In this document: positions 9,521 to 19,160 of the stretch, one piece after another
Position numbering within the stretch: the stretch's first letter is position 1
How the letters are laid out: each line of letters begins with the position of its first letter
Assembly: GCF_004405125.1 (NCBI RefSeq)
Contig: NZ_SORX01000002.1
Span: 372,001 to 436,000, forward strand
Reading direction: 5' to 3'
Source: Jeotgalibacillus salarius
GTDB taxonomy: Bacteria > Bacillota > Bacilli > Bacillales > Jeotgalibacillaceae
Length of the DNA: 64,000 nt
Notes under the pieces: generated by a model
Told to the model about the DNA's origin: nothing
What the model saw: only the letters and a program-made list of their open reading frames with translations
Database searches by the model: none
Program-made: the position numbers and the translations under genes

Positions 9521-10495
9521 CTACTCAATATCAGCGGAGTAAATCAGATGTGTTTCCCCATTTTCATCGATCAGTTTTAATACACCTTCATTCGTAATTC
9601 CAGAAGCCAAACCTTTAATTTCTTTATTGAATGTCCGGGCAGTAATATGTTGTCCGATTGTAATCGCATATTTTTCCCAAATCACCTTAATCGGCTCGAA
9701 CCCCTCGTTTATATAAATATGATAGTACTTCTCTAGATTCAGCAGAATTTGCTGTACGATACCTGCTCTTGAAAATGTTTTTCCACTTTCGATGTGGAGA
9801 GAAGTTGCAATTTTACGTATTTCGTCTGAAAAATCTTCAGCACACTGATTCACATTAATACCCATTCCGATAATCAGTGAATGAATTTGTTCACTGTCGG
9901 CCTGAAGTTCAGTCAAAATGCCTGTGATTTTTTTCCCATCAATGAGTAAATCATTCGGCCATTTGATATCAACTTTCAATTCGCATGTTTTCTCTATGGC
10001 TTCAACAATTGCGACAGCAGCGATCAGCGTAAATTGAGGCGCTTTCTGAGGCTGTAGAGAAGGTCTCAGTAAAAGACTCATCCAGATCCCTGTCCCTTTT
10101 GGAGAGTGCCATGAACGCGCCATACGTCCTCTGCCTGACAGCTGTTCCTCAGCAATGACAAGCGATCCTTCAGGCGCATTTTCCTGAGCAAGACTGTGAG
10201 CAATTTTTTGTGTGCTGTCTACTGACTCGAAATAGTGAACGGATCTTCCAAGCCTGTCTGTTTGTAATCCTACCAGCAAATTATTTTCATTTAACTCATC
10301 AGCTTTACCGAGCAGCCTGTATCCTTTTTTCCGTTTGGATTCAATCATAAAACCAGATGCCCTTAAATCTTCTATATGTTTCCATATTGCTGTCCTTGAA
10401 CAACCCGCCTGATCTGCGAGCTCCTGACCTGAAAAATAACTGTCTTCAGCTGAAGACAGTGCTGCTAATAAAGATTCTCTTATTTTTGAAGCCAT
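9521..10495 (-). CDS. birA: Bifunctional biotin protein ligase / biotin operon repressor BirA
   Basis: Makes biotinyl-AMP and attaches biotin to carboxylases; also a DNA-binding repressor. It has 324 residues. The N-terminal winged helix (about 5-65, QELADQAGCSRTAIWKHIEDL) is followed by the ligase domain with GRGRMARSW (biotinyl-AMP loop) and KWPNDLLIDGKKITGIL. The ATG at 10495 aligns with homologues; a GTG five codons upstream is the alternative. It overlaps the cca stop by 16 bases and is the last gene of the ypjD-birA operon. Confidence 0.94.
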   Translation of the reverse strand: MASKIRESLLAALSSAEDSYFSGQELADQAGCSRTAIWKHIEDLRASGFMIESKRKKGYRLLGKADELNENNLLVGLQTDRLGRSVHYFESVDSTQKIAHSLAQENAPEGSLVIAEEQLSGRGRMARSWHSPKGTGIWMSLLLRPSLQPQKAPQFTLIAAVAIVEAIEKTCELKVDIKWPNDLLIDGKKITGILTELQADSEQIHSLIIGMGINVNQCAEDFSDEIRKIATSLHIESGKTFSRAGIVQQILLNLEKYYHIYINEGFEPIKVIWEKYAITIGQHITARTFNKEIKGLASGITNEGVLKLIDENGETHLIYSADIE

Positions 10496-11667
10496 TTTGT
10501 TTGCACCCACTTTTTAATTTCACTTACTTCATTCTCCAGTTCTTCAGATAATATCAATGTCTCAATTTGATTTGTGCATGCTTTCACCCATGGCCCGCCT
10601 TTTAATCCAGTCCATTTGATTAGATGGGTCCCTTTAAAAGCCAGATCTGATTTGTTCTTTATTTTCATTGAAGAATAACATGCACTAATATGATCAGTGT
10701 TAACCGGTTGATTTGATAGCACTGCATACACTTTCTCAGCCGCCTCAACGTTTTCTTTACCAATGTAATAAATATCAGTTTTCAGAAACTCTCTCTGTTG
10801 CCTGATCATGACCAATTCGTGAATTAACATTAAAAGTTTAATCCGTTTATTTGAAAATCTCCATTTCGAAAGACATTCTCTAAGGGAACTAAAGTGACCA
10901 ATGATTAAAATTAGTACCATGCGTTCATGAAAGTTTAGCGCAATCCATTTTTTCCCTTTCAGTTGCCTGGTAATTTCTGCATTTATCAGTGGAGGCATAA
11001 AATTTGATAATCCTGTATCTACTGCATAGGCTAAGGATCGATCCATTGCCTGTCCGATTAAGAGCTTTTCTACCTCTGCAGCTTTTCTTTCTACTGCAAC
11101 ATTTGACAATGCTGAAGAAGATGCACTGATAGCATGGTAGGTATCTTTTTCTATATTGAAGTCAAGCTGGGAAACAAAGCGGATCGCCCTCAACATTCTT
11201 AATGCATCTTCATTAAATCTTTCAAGCGGAGACCCTACAGTTCTGATCTCCCTATTCTTAATATCTCTGCGTCCATTGAATAAATCCGTCAGCTCAAAAG
11301 ACGAAGACAGCGCCATCGCATTCATAGTGAAATCTCTTCTTTTCAAGTCCTCTTTGAGTGATCGTACAAAGCTTACCTGATCAGGTCTTCTGCTGTCGGA
11401 GTATTCACCATCTGTTCTGAAAGTCGTTACTTCAAAATGACCTGTTTCATGAATTACAAGTACCGTTCCATGATCAATACCGACATCAATCGTTTGCTTG
11501 AAAATTTTTTTAATTTCTTCCGGTGTTGCTGAAACCGCAATGTCTATATCGTTAATGTCTCTATTCAAATAATAGTCTCTGACACATCCGCCAACAAAAT
11601 AGGCTTCAAAACCGTGACTTTCAATTTCCTTTAAAACCGGCAGAGCCTGTTGAAATATTTCATTCAT
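10480..11667 (-). CDS. cca: CCA-adding tRNA nucleotidyltransferase
   Basis: Adds or repairs the 3' CCA of tRNAs. It has 395 residues, class II type. Seen: [22 protein letters not shown] with the catalytic DxD aspartates (about residues 24-45), [10 protein letters not shown], and the nucleotide-selecting region around RMLRAIRF. The start is the ATG within the bshA stop (ATGAATGA), seven bases after AAGGTG; an ATG five codons upstream lacks a ribosome site. It overlaps bshA by eight bases and birA by 16. Confidence 0.95.
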   Translation of the reverse strand: MNEIFQQALPVLKEIESHGFEAYFVGGCVRDYYLNRDINDIDIAVSATPEEIKKIFKQTIDVGIDHGTVLVIHETGHFEVTTFRTDGEYSDSRRPDQVSFVRSLKEDLKRRDFTMNAMALSSSFELTDLFNGRRDIKNREIRTVGSPLERFNEDALRMLRAIRFVSQLDFNIEKDTYHAISASSSALSNVAVERKAAEVEKLLIGQAMDRSLAYAVDTGLSNFMPPLINAEITRQLKGKKWIALNFHERMVLILIIGHFSSLRECLSKWRFSNKRIKLLMLIHELVMIRQQREFLKTDIYYIGKENVEAAEKVYAVLSNQPVNTDHISACYSSMKIKNKSDLAFKGTHLIKWTGLKGGPWVKACTNQIETLILSEELENEVSEIKKWVQTKWLQK

Positions 11668-12805
11668 TCTGCTCACCTTCATTTAATAGCTCGTAATACA
11701 TTGCTTCATATTGTCTGATAATTTTACTGGAATGGAAATCATTTTGAACTGTTACAACTGCCTGCCTCGAAAAAGCTGAATGCATTTCTTCATCTCTTAA
11801 AAGCTTTTCAGCTGCTTCTCCCATTGAAACTGTATCCCCAACAGGAAAAGTAAATCCATTCTTGTTATGCATAATAACCTCGGGAATGCCTCCAGCATCA
11901 GTACCGATACAAGGCACGCCACACGCCATTGCTTCAAGTGCTACCAGACCAAAACTTTCTTTTTCTGATAATAAAAGCATCAGATCACTGATTGAATACA
12001 ATTCTTCGAGATTATCCTGTTTACCCAGAAATAAAACAGATTGCTTAATGCCCAGCTCATCTACCTTTTTTATGACGGCTGACATCTCCGGTCCATCACC
12101 GGCTAAGATCAGTTTAGCAGGCATTCGTTCCCTGATATGTGCAAACACTGAAATGACATCAAGCACTCTCTTCACTTTTCTGAAGTTGGAAACGTGAATG
12201 ATTACTTTTTCGTCATCTTTAATATCATAGTCTTTTTTTAAATAGTCTGATTGAACTTTCCTATAGATTCTTTCATCAAGAAAATTATATAATACATCGA
12301 TTTCTTTTTCAGGTGCGATCAACTCTTTTGTTTGATTTACCAGTGCTTTTGAAACAGCTGTTACACGGTCAGATTTTTCAATACCAAACTTTATTGCTTT
12401 CGTGAGGCTGTCGTCTACACCCAGGACGGTAATATCAGTGCCGTGTAATGTCGTCACAATCTTAACATCCTTATTTGTCATCTGCTTCCCCATAATTGCA
12501 CACACAGCATGAGGAATCGCATAGTGGACGTGGAGGATATCGAGGTTTTCCCGTTCAATCACATCAGCCATTTTATTTGCCAGTGCGATATCATATGGCG
12601 GGTATTGGAAAACTGAATAATGATTTACTTCTACCTGGTGAAAGTAAATGTTTGAATACATTTTATTTAAACGAAAAGGAATACTCGATGTTATAAAATG
12701 GATCTGATGCCCTTTTTCTGCAAGCAGCTTTCCAAGTTCAGTCGCAATTACACCTGAACCGCCTACAGTGGGATAGCATGTAATACCAATTTTCATTTTC
12801 TTCAT
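11660..12805 (-). CDS. bshA: Bacillithiol synthesis glycosyltransferase BshA
   Basis: Links GlcNAc from UDP-GlcNAc to L-malate, the first step of bacillithiol synthesis. It has 381 residues, GT-B fold, GT4 family. Seen: [16 protein letters not shown] at the N-terminus (sugar-nucleotide domain), HGTDITVLG, and the E-x7-E motif in [13 protein letters not shown] near residue 290. The ATG overlaps the bshB1 stop (ATGA). The neighbouring bshB1 encodes the next enzyme, which strongly supports the role. Confidence 0.95.
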   Translation of the reverse strand: MKKMKIGITCYPTVGGSGVIATELGKLLAEKGHQIHFITSSIPFRLNKMYSNIYFHQVEVNHYSVFQYPPYDIALANKMADVIERENLDILHVHYAIPHAVCAIMGKQMTNKDVKIVTTLHGTDITVLGVDDSLTKAIKFGIEKSDRVTAVSKALVNQTKELIAPEKEIDVLYNFLDERIYRKVQSDYLKKDYDIKDDEKVIIHVSNFRKVKRVLDVISVFAHIRERMPAKLILAGDGPEMSAVIKKVDELGIKQSVLFLGKQDNLEELYSISDLMLLLSEKESFGLVALEAMACGVPCIGTDAGGIPEVIMHNKNGFTFPVGDTVSMGEAAEKLLRDEEMHSAFSRQAVVTVQNDFHSSKIIRQYEAMYYELLNEGEQNE

Positions 12806-13509
12806 CGCACACCTGTAATATCTTTATTTAATAATAACGGCTTATCACTCTTGAAACCTTCTGCTGCTGAAACTTCTACTTCTTTGCCAAAGATTTTATC
12901 CCTTGCGAGGACTGCATCAATATAGCCATCAGTCAGAGGCGTACTGATTCCGTTTTCAGGAGTGAATTGACTTTTGTAAGCAGATAATGCCCGAGTTTTC
13001 TGTTCTTGCCAGTTTGAAATATCTACTACGAAGTCAGGTTTATGTATACCATTGATCATATAATGATAATGAATCGCTTTATGAGGATCCTGGCCGGTAT
13101 CGTATTTTCTGATTCCGGCTGAAAATACTGCTTCGATGATTAATTTCGCAGTATTCTCATGGTCCGGGTGTCTGTCTTTGTAATAAGGCGAAAAGATAAC
13201 CTGAGGTTTTACTTCTCTGATCACTCGAACGACTTTTTCAATTGAGTCCTGATTAGTGATGATACACCGGTCCCCAAGATTCAGATTCAACCTTTTCTGA
13301 ATTCCGAGTATTTCTGCTGCATGATCTGCTTCAATTAGTCGATTTTCCGGTGTGCCATTTGAAGATAATTCCGCTTTTGTTAAATCACAAATAATTGCAG
13401 ACCTTCCTTCATTCAGCCATTTTGCCAACGAACCACCCATTCCGATTTCAACATCATCAGAATGAGCACCAAATGCCAGAAAATCAGCTTTTATATTTGT
13501 TTCATTCAT
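12802..13509 (-). CDS. bshB1: Bacillithiol synthesis deacetylase BshB1
   Basis: Zinc hydrolase that deacetylates GlcNAc-malate to GlcN-malate. It has 235 residues, LmbE/PIG-L family: the metal motif [10 protein letters not shown] near the N-terminus and RHPDH in the middle, with the C-terminal half ending in a loop common to BshB1. The ATG at 13509 is nine bases after GAGGAG; a TTG two codons upstream is too near it. It overlaps mgsA by eight bases. The third step enzyme (bshC) is not in the window. Confidence 0.93.
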   Translation of the reverse strand: MNETNIKADFLAFGAHSDDVEIGMGGSLAKWLNEGRSAIICDLTKAELSSNGTPENRLIEADHAAEILGIQKRLNLNLGDRCIITNQDSIEKVVRVIREVKPQVIFSPYYKDRHPDHENTAKLIIEAVFSAGIRKYDTGQDPHKAIHYHYMINGIHKPDFVVDISNWQEQKTRALSAYKSQFTPENGISTPLTDGYIDAVLARDKIFGKEVEVSAAEGFKSDKPLLLNKDITGVR

Positions 13510-13885
13510 GGTCAAGGTCTCCTCTGATAATTCCTTTGATTAGAATAACGGCTGAGCCGATATTTGTAGCCATTGGAATATTGTAGACATCACCAAGACG
13601 CACGAGAGCTGATACATCAGGCTCATGAGGCTGGGCAGTTAATGGATCCCGAAAAAAGAACACAGCATCCAATTCCTGATTTGCAACTTTTGCTCCGATT
13701 TCCTGATCGCCGCCGAGCGGACCAGACTTAAAACGGAATATAGAAAGACCAGTTAGTTCAGAAACCCTTAAACCGGTTGTGCCGGTCGCAAACAACTCAT
13801 GTTTTGCAAATTCTTCTTTGTATTCATCAACAAATTTTAATAGTTCTTCTTTTTTTTCATCATGTGCAATTAATGCAATATTCAT
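13502..13885 (-). CDS. mgsA: Methylglyoxal synthase
   Basis: Converts dihydroxyacetone phosphate to methylglyoxal and phosphate, a glycolytic overflow. It has 127 residues. Phosphate-binding motif [17 protein letters not shown] and the catalytic region [14 protein letters not shown] (Asp and His) are intact. AAGGAG precedes the ATG. It lies between dapB and bshB1; proximity to bacillithiol genes fits detoxification of methylglyoxal by bacillithiol, though the link is inferred. Confidence 0.95.
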   Translation of the reverse strand: MNIALIAHDEKKEELLKFVDEYKEEFAKHELFATGTTGLRVSELTGLSIFRFKSGPLGGDQEIGAKVANQELDAVFFFRDPLTAQPHEPDVSALVRLGDVYNIPMATNIGSAVILIKGIIRGDLDHE

Positions 13886-13897
13886 GAGTTCAGCTCC

Positions 13898-14698
13898 TTA
13901 ATCAATAATATTTTCCACACCATATACTAGCTCTTCCAGGTTCATTACTGAATGAATACACAGCTTAACACCTGACATAAAAGAACCCCTGTCGTGAGAA
14001 TCATGTTTAATTGTCAACAGCTGTCCATCTCCTCCGAACATTACTTGCTGGTGTGCAACAAGACCGGGAAGTCTGACACTGTGAATGCGGATTCCATCAA
14101 TATCCCCACCTCTTGATCCCGCAACTGTCTCTTTCTCATCCGGGTGGCCCTGTGGTTTACTTTTCCGCTGCTCCTGAATCATTTCAGCAGTTTTCAGACC
14201 GGTTCCCGATGGGGCATCAAGTTTTTGATCATGATGCATTTCTATAATTTCAACATCTTCAAAATATTTAGCAGCCATTTGAGAAAACTTCATCATTAAA
14301 ATGGCGCCAATCGCAAAGTTTGGTGCGATGATTGTCCCAAGTTGTTTGCTTTTTGACAGATCCTTCAGTTCGTTCAATTCATGCTGTGTGAACCCTGTTG
14401 TACCGATCACCGGACGCACGCCGTTTAATAAAGCGGTTTTAGCATGCAGGTATCCTGTTTCCGGCGTTGTTAAATCGATTAACACATCAGGCTGCTCTGC
14501 TTTAAAACACTCTTCAGGGTCTGTATAAATACGTGAATCACTTGAAAAACCTTCGATATCGGAAAGTTTTTGATGATTATACTTTCTGTCAATAACTGCC
14601 GAAAGCTTCATGCCCTGTGTATTTTCAACAAGCTTTACTGCCTCTTTACCCATTTTCCCGCGTGGTCCTGCGATGACAACTGAAATTACCTGCTCCAT
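13898..14698 (-). CDS. dapB: 4-hydroxy-tetrahydrodipicolinate reductase
   Basis: NAD(P)H-dependent step of the lysine/diaminopimelate pathway, which also feeds spore dipicolinate. It has 266 residues. Nucleotide-binding AGPRGKMG near residue 10 and the catalytic stretch [12 protein letters not shown] (His and Lys) are seen. It follows ypjD by one base and precedes mgsA by 12 bases. Confidence 0.95.
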   Translation of the reverse strand: MEQVISVVIAGPRGKMGKEAVKLVENTQGMKLSAVIDRKYNHQKLSDIEGFSSDSRIYTDPEECFKAEQPDVLIDLTTPETGYLHAKTALLNGVRPVIGTTGFTQHELNELKDLSKSKQLGTIIAPNFAIGAILMMKFSQMAAKYFEDVEIIEMHHDQKLDAPSGTGLKTAEMIQEQRKSKPQGHPDEKETVAGSRGGDIDGIRIHSVRLPGLVAHQQVMFGGDGQLLTIKHDSHDRGSFMSGVKLCIHSVMNLEELVYGVENIID

Positions 14699-14699
14699 T

Positions 14700-15038
14700 C
14701 TATCGTTCCTCCTTCTTAGTCCAACGATCTTTATCCCGTGTCCTGAACTTATTCATGACTTTTTTGTGTGCTTGTTCCAGGCTGATTCCCTGCTCGTTCG
14801 CAAAGCAGACAAGTACAAACATCAGATCACCAAGCTCTTCTTCAATCGTACTGTCATCTTCTGAATTCTTTTTAGGTTTTTCACCGTAATTGTGATTAAT
14901 CTCTCTTGAGAGCTCACCCAGTTCTTCGGTCATTCTTGCCAGCATCGTTAATGGCTGAAAATATCCTTCTTTAAATTGACTGATGTACTGGTCAACATCT
15001 TTCTGCATATCTTTTATCGTAAATTCATTATGGTCCAT
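14700..15038 (-). CDS. ypjD: MazG-like nucleotide pyrophosphohydrolase YpjD
   Basis: A 112-residue all-helical protein. The metal-binding pattern EExxE...ExxD of the MazG/dUTPase fold is visible as [10 protein letters not shown] and [12 protein letters not shown]. It probably hydrolyses (d)NTPs, but its substrate is unknown. It is the first gene of the ypjD-dapB-mgsA-bshB1-bshA-cca-birA operon and divergent from ypjC. Confidence 0.88.
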   Translation of the reverse strand: MDHNEFTIKDMQKDVDQYISQFKEGYFQPLTMLARMTEELGELSREINHNYGEKPKKNSEDDSTIEEELGDLMFVLVCFANEQGISLEQAHKKVMNKFRTRDKDRWTKKEER

Positions 15039-15056
15039 TTGTTACCCTCCAGGTTA

Positions 15057-15086
15057 TTGCTAATATATTGTTTACTGGCATATAAT
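15057..15086 (+). promoter_or_regulatory. Sigma-A type promoter for ypjC
   Basis: TTGCTA (15057-15062), an 18-base spacer and TATAAT (15081-15086) lie about 33 bases before the ypjC start, in the divergent gap with ypjD. Confidence 0.6.
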
Positions 15087-15118
15087 GTTGAACGTATGTA
15101 AAAAAAGGTGGTGTTGAT

Positions 15119-15988
15119 TTGTTTGGATTAAAGATTAAAAACATGTTTTTTATTGTCTTTGGTGCTGCAGTATTCAGTTTTGGTATTGTCCATTTTAACA
15201 TTCAGAATAATTTAGCCGAAGGCGGCTTTACAGGTATTACGCTATTATTATACTTTATTTTCGATTTCAAGCCTTCTGTAACGAATTTATTGTTGAATAT
15301 ACCTGTCTTTATTGTTGGCTGGAAACTGCTTGGATTAAGATCATTTTTGTATACACTGCTCGGAACACTAAGTGTATCACTTTTTCTAGAATTATTTTAT
15401 ATATATCAATTCTCGATCCCACTTTCCAACGATTTGTTTCTTGCAGCGCTATTCGCCGGTGCTTTTATCGGTGTCGGTCTTGGGATCATTTTTCGCTATG
15501 GGGGCACGACTGGCGGAGTGGACATTATCGCAAGGCTGGTAAAAAAATATGCAGGTTGGAGCATGGGTCGAACGATGTTTATTTTTGACGCCGCAGTTAT
15601 ATTTCTTTCCCTTGTCACTTACCTGAATTACCGTGAAGGAATGTATACATTAGTAGCTGTATTTGTGGGGGCCAGAGTAATCGACTTTATGCAGGAAGGT
15701 GCCTATACAGCTCGGGGTGCTATGATTATTTCACCACATCAAAAACAAATCGCTGACCAGATTACTGTAGAAATGGATCGTGGTGTAACAGTACTGACTG
15801 GATATGGACATTTTTCAAAAGAAAAACGTGATGTGCTTTATTGTGTGGTCGGGCGAAATGAATTAGTCAGATTAAAAAACATCATCACAGCTGTTGACCC
15901 TCATGCATTTGTATCTGTCACAGATGTTCATGATGTCATGGGAGAAGGATTCACACTTGACGAAAATAAAAAACCGATAGAATCATAA
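15119..15988 (+). CDS. ypjC: YitT-family membrane protein YpjC
   Basis: A 289-residue integral membrane protein with about five or six hydrophobic segments in residues 1-185 (YitT/DUF161) and a C-terminal soluble DUF2179 domain (about 205-280, RGVTVLTGYGHFSKEKRD). Function is unknown; such proteins are suspected transporters. The start is a TTG seven bases after AAGGTGG. It is one of only three plus-strand genes here and ends in a terminator shared with the converging metallopeptidase gene. Confidence 0.85.
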   Translation: MFGLKIKNMFFIVFGAAVFSFGIVHFNIQNNLAEGGFTGITLLLYFIFDFKPSVTNLLLNIPVFIVGWKLLGLRSFLYTLLGTLSVSLFLELFYIYQFSIPLSNDLFLAALFAGAFIGVGLGIIFRYGGTTGGVDIIARLVKKYAGWSMGRTMFIFDAAVIFLSLVTYLNYREGMYTLVAVFVGARVIDFMQEGAYTARGAMIISPHQKQIADQITVEMDRGVTVLTGYGHFSKEKRDVLYCVVGRNELVRLKNIITAVDPHAFVSVTDVHDVMGEGFTLDENKKPIES

Positions 15989-16021
15989 AAACCGGAAGCT
16001 GTAAATCAGCTTCCGGTTTTT
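15986..16021. terminator. Bidirectional terminator between ypjC and the metallopeptidase gene
   Basis: A 14-base perfect stem (15988-16001 with 16007-16020) has A-run and T-run ends, so it can stop both the plus-strand ypjC and the minus-strand gene that ends at 16026. Confidence 0.85.
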
Positions 16022-16025
16022 ATGT

Positions 16026-16703
16026 TTAATCGTCTCCATTCATCCCAATAAACATCAGAATAAATCGCATTAGTTCAAGAAGAGCTACTAATGCAGCTGC
16101 TACATAAGTCAATGCCGCAGCATTTAAAACTTTTTTGGCATGAGGTTCTTCATCATTTCTGATAAGTCCAGTGCTCACCATCTGATTCATTGCACGGGAT
16201 GAAGCGTCAAATTCTACCGGCAGCGTAACAAATTGAAATAAAACTGCAGCTGCAAAGAAGATGATTCCCCCAAGCATGAATTCCATTGAACCTAACAGCA
16301 TGCCGGCTATAATCAGGATAAATGAAAAGTTTGAGCCTAAATTTGCAACCGGTACAAGTTTATGGCGAAGTCTTAAAAATGCATAACTTTCTGCATCCTG
16401 TATTGCATGTCCAACTTCATGGGCTGCTACAGCAGCTCCTGCTACTGACATACCATGAAAATTGTCCGGAGATAAAACAATTTCTTTTGTTTTCGGATTG
16501 TAATGATCGCTGAGGAAGCCTTTTCCAGGTCTGACCGACACATCATATATGCCGTTCTCATGCAAAATTCTTTCTGCTACTTCGGCCCCTGTCATATTCG
16601 CCGTTGTCTGGACTTTAGAATATTTCTTATAAGTCTTTTTAACACGGCTGTTTGCCCATAAAGGCAGGATTAAAATTAGCGCAAAATAAATCAGGATTTC
16701 CAT
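16026..16703 (-). CDS. YugP-family membrane zinc metallopeptidase
   Basis: A 225-residue membrane protein with an N-terminal hydrophobic segment, a cytoplasmic or membrane-associated catalytic region holding the zinc motif HEVGHAIQ (about residues 93-100), and further hydrophobic segments in the C-terminal half. It belongs to the neutral zinc metallopeptidase family typified by YugP; its substrate is unknown. It converges with ypjC and follows the small membrane ORF and ypjA. Confidence 0.85.
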   Translation of the reverse strand: MEILIYFALILILPLWANSRVKKTYKKYSKVQTTANMTGAEVAERILHENGIYDVSVRPGKGFLSDHYNPKTKEIVLSPDNFHGMSVAGAAVAAHEVGHAIQDAESYAFLRLRHKLVPVANLGSNFSFILIIAGMLLGSMEFMLGGIIFFAAAVLFQFVTLPVEFDASSRAMNQMVSTGLIRNDEEPHAKKVLNAAALTYVAAALVALLELMRFILMFIGMNGDD

Positions 16704-16759
16704 TCAGACCCTCCAATACGATTGTTTGATTAAATTTTACCTTTGATTTAAATTCACTG

Positions 16760-16915
16760 TCAATTGTTACGTTCACGGTCAGATGCTTTCTTTTTTTCTT
16801 TGTCATATTTTCGCCATGAAACATAGCTGAGGACTGATATGATTGAGCATGCCGTAAAAAATGTAAGCAGGATAAATGAGACATCTACCTTTACAAATAA
16901 CATTACCAGCTGCAT
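16760..16915 (-). CDS. Small single-pass membrane protein, possible remnant of ypjB
   Basis: A 51-codon ORF. The ATG lies eight bases after a full AAGGAGG, a strong sign of translation. Residues about 12-33 are hydrophobic and are followed by a strongly basic tail (WRKYDKEKKKASDRERNN). It occupies the place where B. subtilis has ypjB, downstream of ypjA; YpjB is described as a much longer sporulation protein. The piece could be a truncated ypjB that kept only its membrane segment, or an unrelated small protein. A second ATG eight bases upstream in another frame touches the ribosome site and is rejected. Confidence 0.6.
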   Translation of the reverse strand: MQLVMLFVKVDVSFILLTFFTACSIISVLSYVSWRKYDKEKKKASDRERNN

Positions 16916-16938
16916 AAGTCATTCCTCCTTGACCTATG

Positions 16939-17553
16939 CTATGCCGAAAAACCCTTCATATGTAGTGTTCTCTGCCAATCTTTTCGGTGAATACAAAAAT
17001 ACCATGCGACTAAGATCGATGCCACACTTAACCAGAACGTAAAATAACCGATGTGTTCTATCTTTTCAGACAGTCTGGAGTATACAGGATATTGCATGTA
17101 TACATAGTCAATTACATCATTGTGGAAAGTCCATAATGCCGCAACAAGTATGTGCCAGTATTTTATTCTGAAAAAGGATGAATAAAGAATTCCCTGTAAA
17201 GCCATGGCAGCATGTGAAATAACCAGCATCCATGCAACAGCTGACATCTGTCCAGTCACTCCCCATGTCAGAAAATTCATGACAACAGCCCATATTCCAT
17301 ACTTGAATAAAGTGATGATTGCGAGTGCTTCGATCAGGGGCCATTGCTTATTTATTAAATAACCAAAAATAACAATTGTAAAAAACAAACTGGCAGTTGG
17401 GCTGTCTGGTACAAATATTAAAAAAATAGGCTCTGTGTCAGCCAGCTGAAATCTATACCAATAGTATCCGTAAATCGTGCCAAATAAGTTCACAATAAAT
17501 AAAATCCATAAAAAATAACGATTTGTCAGCCACGAAAAAATATACTCTACCAT
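16939..17553 (-). CDS. ypjA: YpjA, DUF1405 membrane protein
   Basis: A 204-residue polytopic membrane protein of the DUF1405 family with about six hydrophobic segments; function unknown. The ATG at 17553 follows AGAGGTG. It lies directly downstream of qcrABC, separated by a terminator, as in B. subtilis. Confidence 0.87.
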   Translation of the reverse strand: MVEYIFSWLTNRYFLWILFIVNLFGTIYGYYWYRFQLADTEPIFLIFVPDSPTASLFFTIVIFGYLINKQWPLIEALAIITLFKYGIWAVVMNFLTWGVTGQMSAVAWMLVISHAAMALQGILYSSFFRIKYWHILVAALWTFHNDVIDYVYMQYPVYSRLSEKIEHIGYFTFWLSVASILVAWYFCIHRKDWQRTLHMKGFSA

Positions 17554-17634
17554 TTGTTCACCTCTGCTAAGATTGAATAAGGGTTTTGTAGAACCGTAAC
17601 ACACGGTTTAACACTTTATGATTTCATACCTAGT

Positions 17635-17663
17635 AAAAAAGAGCCGGAATATCCGGCTCTTTT
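17635..17663 (-). terminator. Terminator of the qcrABC operon
   Basis: An 11-base stem (17638-17648 with 17652-17662) just after the qcrC stop is followed on the minus strand by TTTTTTA. Confidence 0.88.
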
Positions 17664-17667
17664 ACTA

Positions 17668-18432
17668 TTATTCAGCTGCAGGATCTGTCAGATATTCAGC
17701 AAGCTGCTGTAATTCTTCATCAGAACCTTCAAATAAGCCTGCAGGCATGTCGCCTTGTCCATTTACGGCAATCTCAGCAATTTCTTCAGCCGAAAGTCCT
17801 GTATCAGCAAGAGCAGGTCCTGCTCCACCTTCCAGGTTTTCACCGTGACAGTTAATACAGCCTTGTTGTTCATAAATCGCGTAACCCTCTGCTTCAGTAT
17901 TAACCTCAACTTCAGCAACAATTTCACCCTGACTGCGCTGTGTTTCCCAGTCATGATATGCAACAGACTCCCAAGTAAGGAAGATCGTTGCAGCTACACC
18001 AAGCAGCATAAATCCTGTAGCAAGCGGACGCTTACCAGGACGGCGTGCCGGTCCGCGGTCAATAAATGGCGCCAGCAGTAAAGCACCGAATGCGATACCA
18101 GGAATAACGAAAGCACCAATTACATTATAAGGACCAGATGCAAAGTCATATTTCAACAGTTGATATAAGAATAAGAAATACCAGTCAGGAAGAGGAATAT
18201 ATCCTGCATCCGTCGGGTCGGCAATTTTCTCAAGCGGTGGTTCGTGAGCTACAGTCAATGATAAAAAACCAATTAAGAATACAGCACCCACAAGCCATTC
18301 TTTAAGTAGAAAGTTTGGCCAGAAAGCTTCCGTCTTTCCAGGAAACTCTGAGTAATCTTTTGGAATATTCGGTTTACGGTTTGCCGGTACACGAGAGTCT
18401 CCGACAAACTTCATCCCTTTTCCACGATGCAT
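17668..18432 (-). CDS. qcrC: Menaquinol:cytochrome c oxidoreductase, cytochrome b/c subunit QcrC
   Basis: Third subunit of the bacillar bc complex. It has 254 residues: an N-terminal part like subunit IV of b6f (PLPDWYFLFLYQLLKY, with hydrophobic segments around 50, 105 and 140) fused to a C-terminal cytochrome c domain with the haem-binding CINCHG near residue 195 and a distal methionine region (MPAGLF). The N-terminal MHRGKGMKFVGDSR is typical. It needs cytochrome c maturation, for which resBC are at the other end of the window. Confidence 0.96.
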   Translation of the reverse strand: MHRGKGMKFVGDSRVPANRKPNIPKDYSEFPGKTEAFWPNFLLKEWLVGAVFLIGFLSLTVAHEPPLEKIADPTDAGYIPLPDWYFLFLYQLLKYDFASGPYNVIGAFVIPGIAFGALLLAPFIDRGPARRPGKRPLATGFMLLGVAATIFLTWESVAYHDWETQRSQGEIVAEVEVNTEAEGYAIYEQQGCINCHGENLEGGAGPALADTGLSAEEIAEIAVNGQGDMPAGLFEGSDEELQQLAEYLTDPAAE

Positions 18433-18468
18433 AGTTTTCCCTCCTTTTGTTCCAGGTGATTTGCTATT

Positions 18469-19143
18469 TTACAGTGGTCCTGAGATACCCTGCTTACGAA
18501 TCATGATAAAGTGGGCTGCCATCAGACCAAGCAGTGCACCCGGCAGGAAGAATACGTGAATCGCAAAGAATCTTGTTAATGTCTGTGCACCCAGTATGTT
18601 TGGATCTCCTGCTAATAGAGTACGGATCTGCTCACCAATAAGTGGTGTCGCAGCAGCAATTTCAATACCTACCTTAGTTGCGAATAATGCTTTCATATCC
18701 CAAGGCAGAAGGTAACCAGTGAAACCTAGACCAAGCATAACGAAGAAAATAAGTACGCCTACAACCCAGTTAAGTTCACGCGGTTTTTTGTAGGAACCTG
18801 TGAAGAATACCCGTAAAGTATGAAGAAACATCATGACAATTACAAGACTGGCTCCCCAGTGGTGCATCCCCCGAACAATTACGCCGAAGGCTACTTCATT
18901 TTGTAGGTAATAAACAGAACGCCATGCATTTTCAATATCCGGTACATAATACATGGTCAAAAACATTCCGGATAAGATTTGTATAACGGTTACGAAAAAT
19001 GTCAATCCGCCGAAGCAGTAAACGAAAGCTGAGAAGTGGTGAGCAGGGTTAACGTGCTCAGGAACTTCATGATCAGCAATGTCACGCCACATTGGGGTGA
19101 TATCTAACCGCTCATCTACCCAATCATAAATCTTATTTAGCAC
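18469..19143 (-). CDS. qcrB: Menaquinol:cytochrome c oxidoreductase, cytochrome b6-like subunit QcrB
   Basis: Carries the low- and high-potential b haems and the extra covalently bound haem. It has 224 residues, exactly the B. subtilis length. Cys43 in HHFSAFVYCFGG is the known attachment site of the third haem. Haem-ligand histidines lie in HHWGASLVIVMMFLH and in AIHVFFLP...AAHF. Four membrane segments. It lies between qcrA and qcrC. Confidence 0.97.
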   Translation of the reverse strand: MLNKIYDWVDERLDITPMWRDIADHEVPEHVNPAHHFSAFVYCFGGLTFFVTVIQILSGMFLTMYYVPDIENAWRSVYYLQNEVAFGVIVRGMHHWGASLVIVMMFLHTLRVFFTGSYKKPRELNWVVGVLIFFVMLGLGFTGYLLPWDMKALFATKVGIEIAAATPLIGEQIRTLLAGDPNILGAQTLTRFFAIHVFFLPGALLGLMAAHFIMIRKQGISGPL

Positions 19144-19160
19144 CCATTACGCCTCCTTTA

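Noticed and set aside
16639-16884. 81-codon minus-strand frame over the metallopeptidase start
   Set aside because: Overlaps the metallopeptidase gene and the small membrane ORF in another frame; no ribosome site.
17592-17608. AACCGT/ACGGTT hairpin before ypjA
   Set aside because: No T-run after it on either strand; too short to call a regulator.
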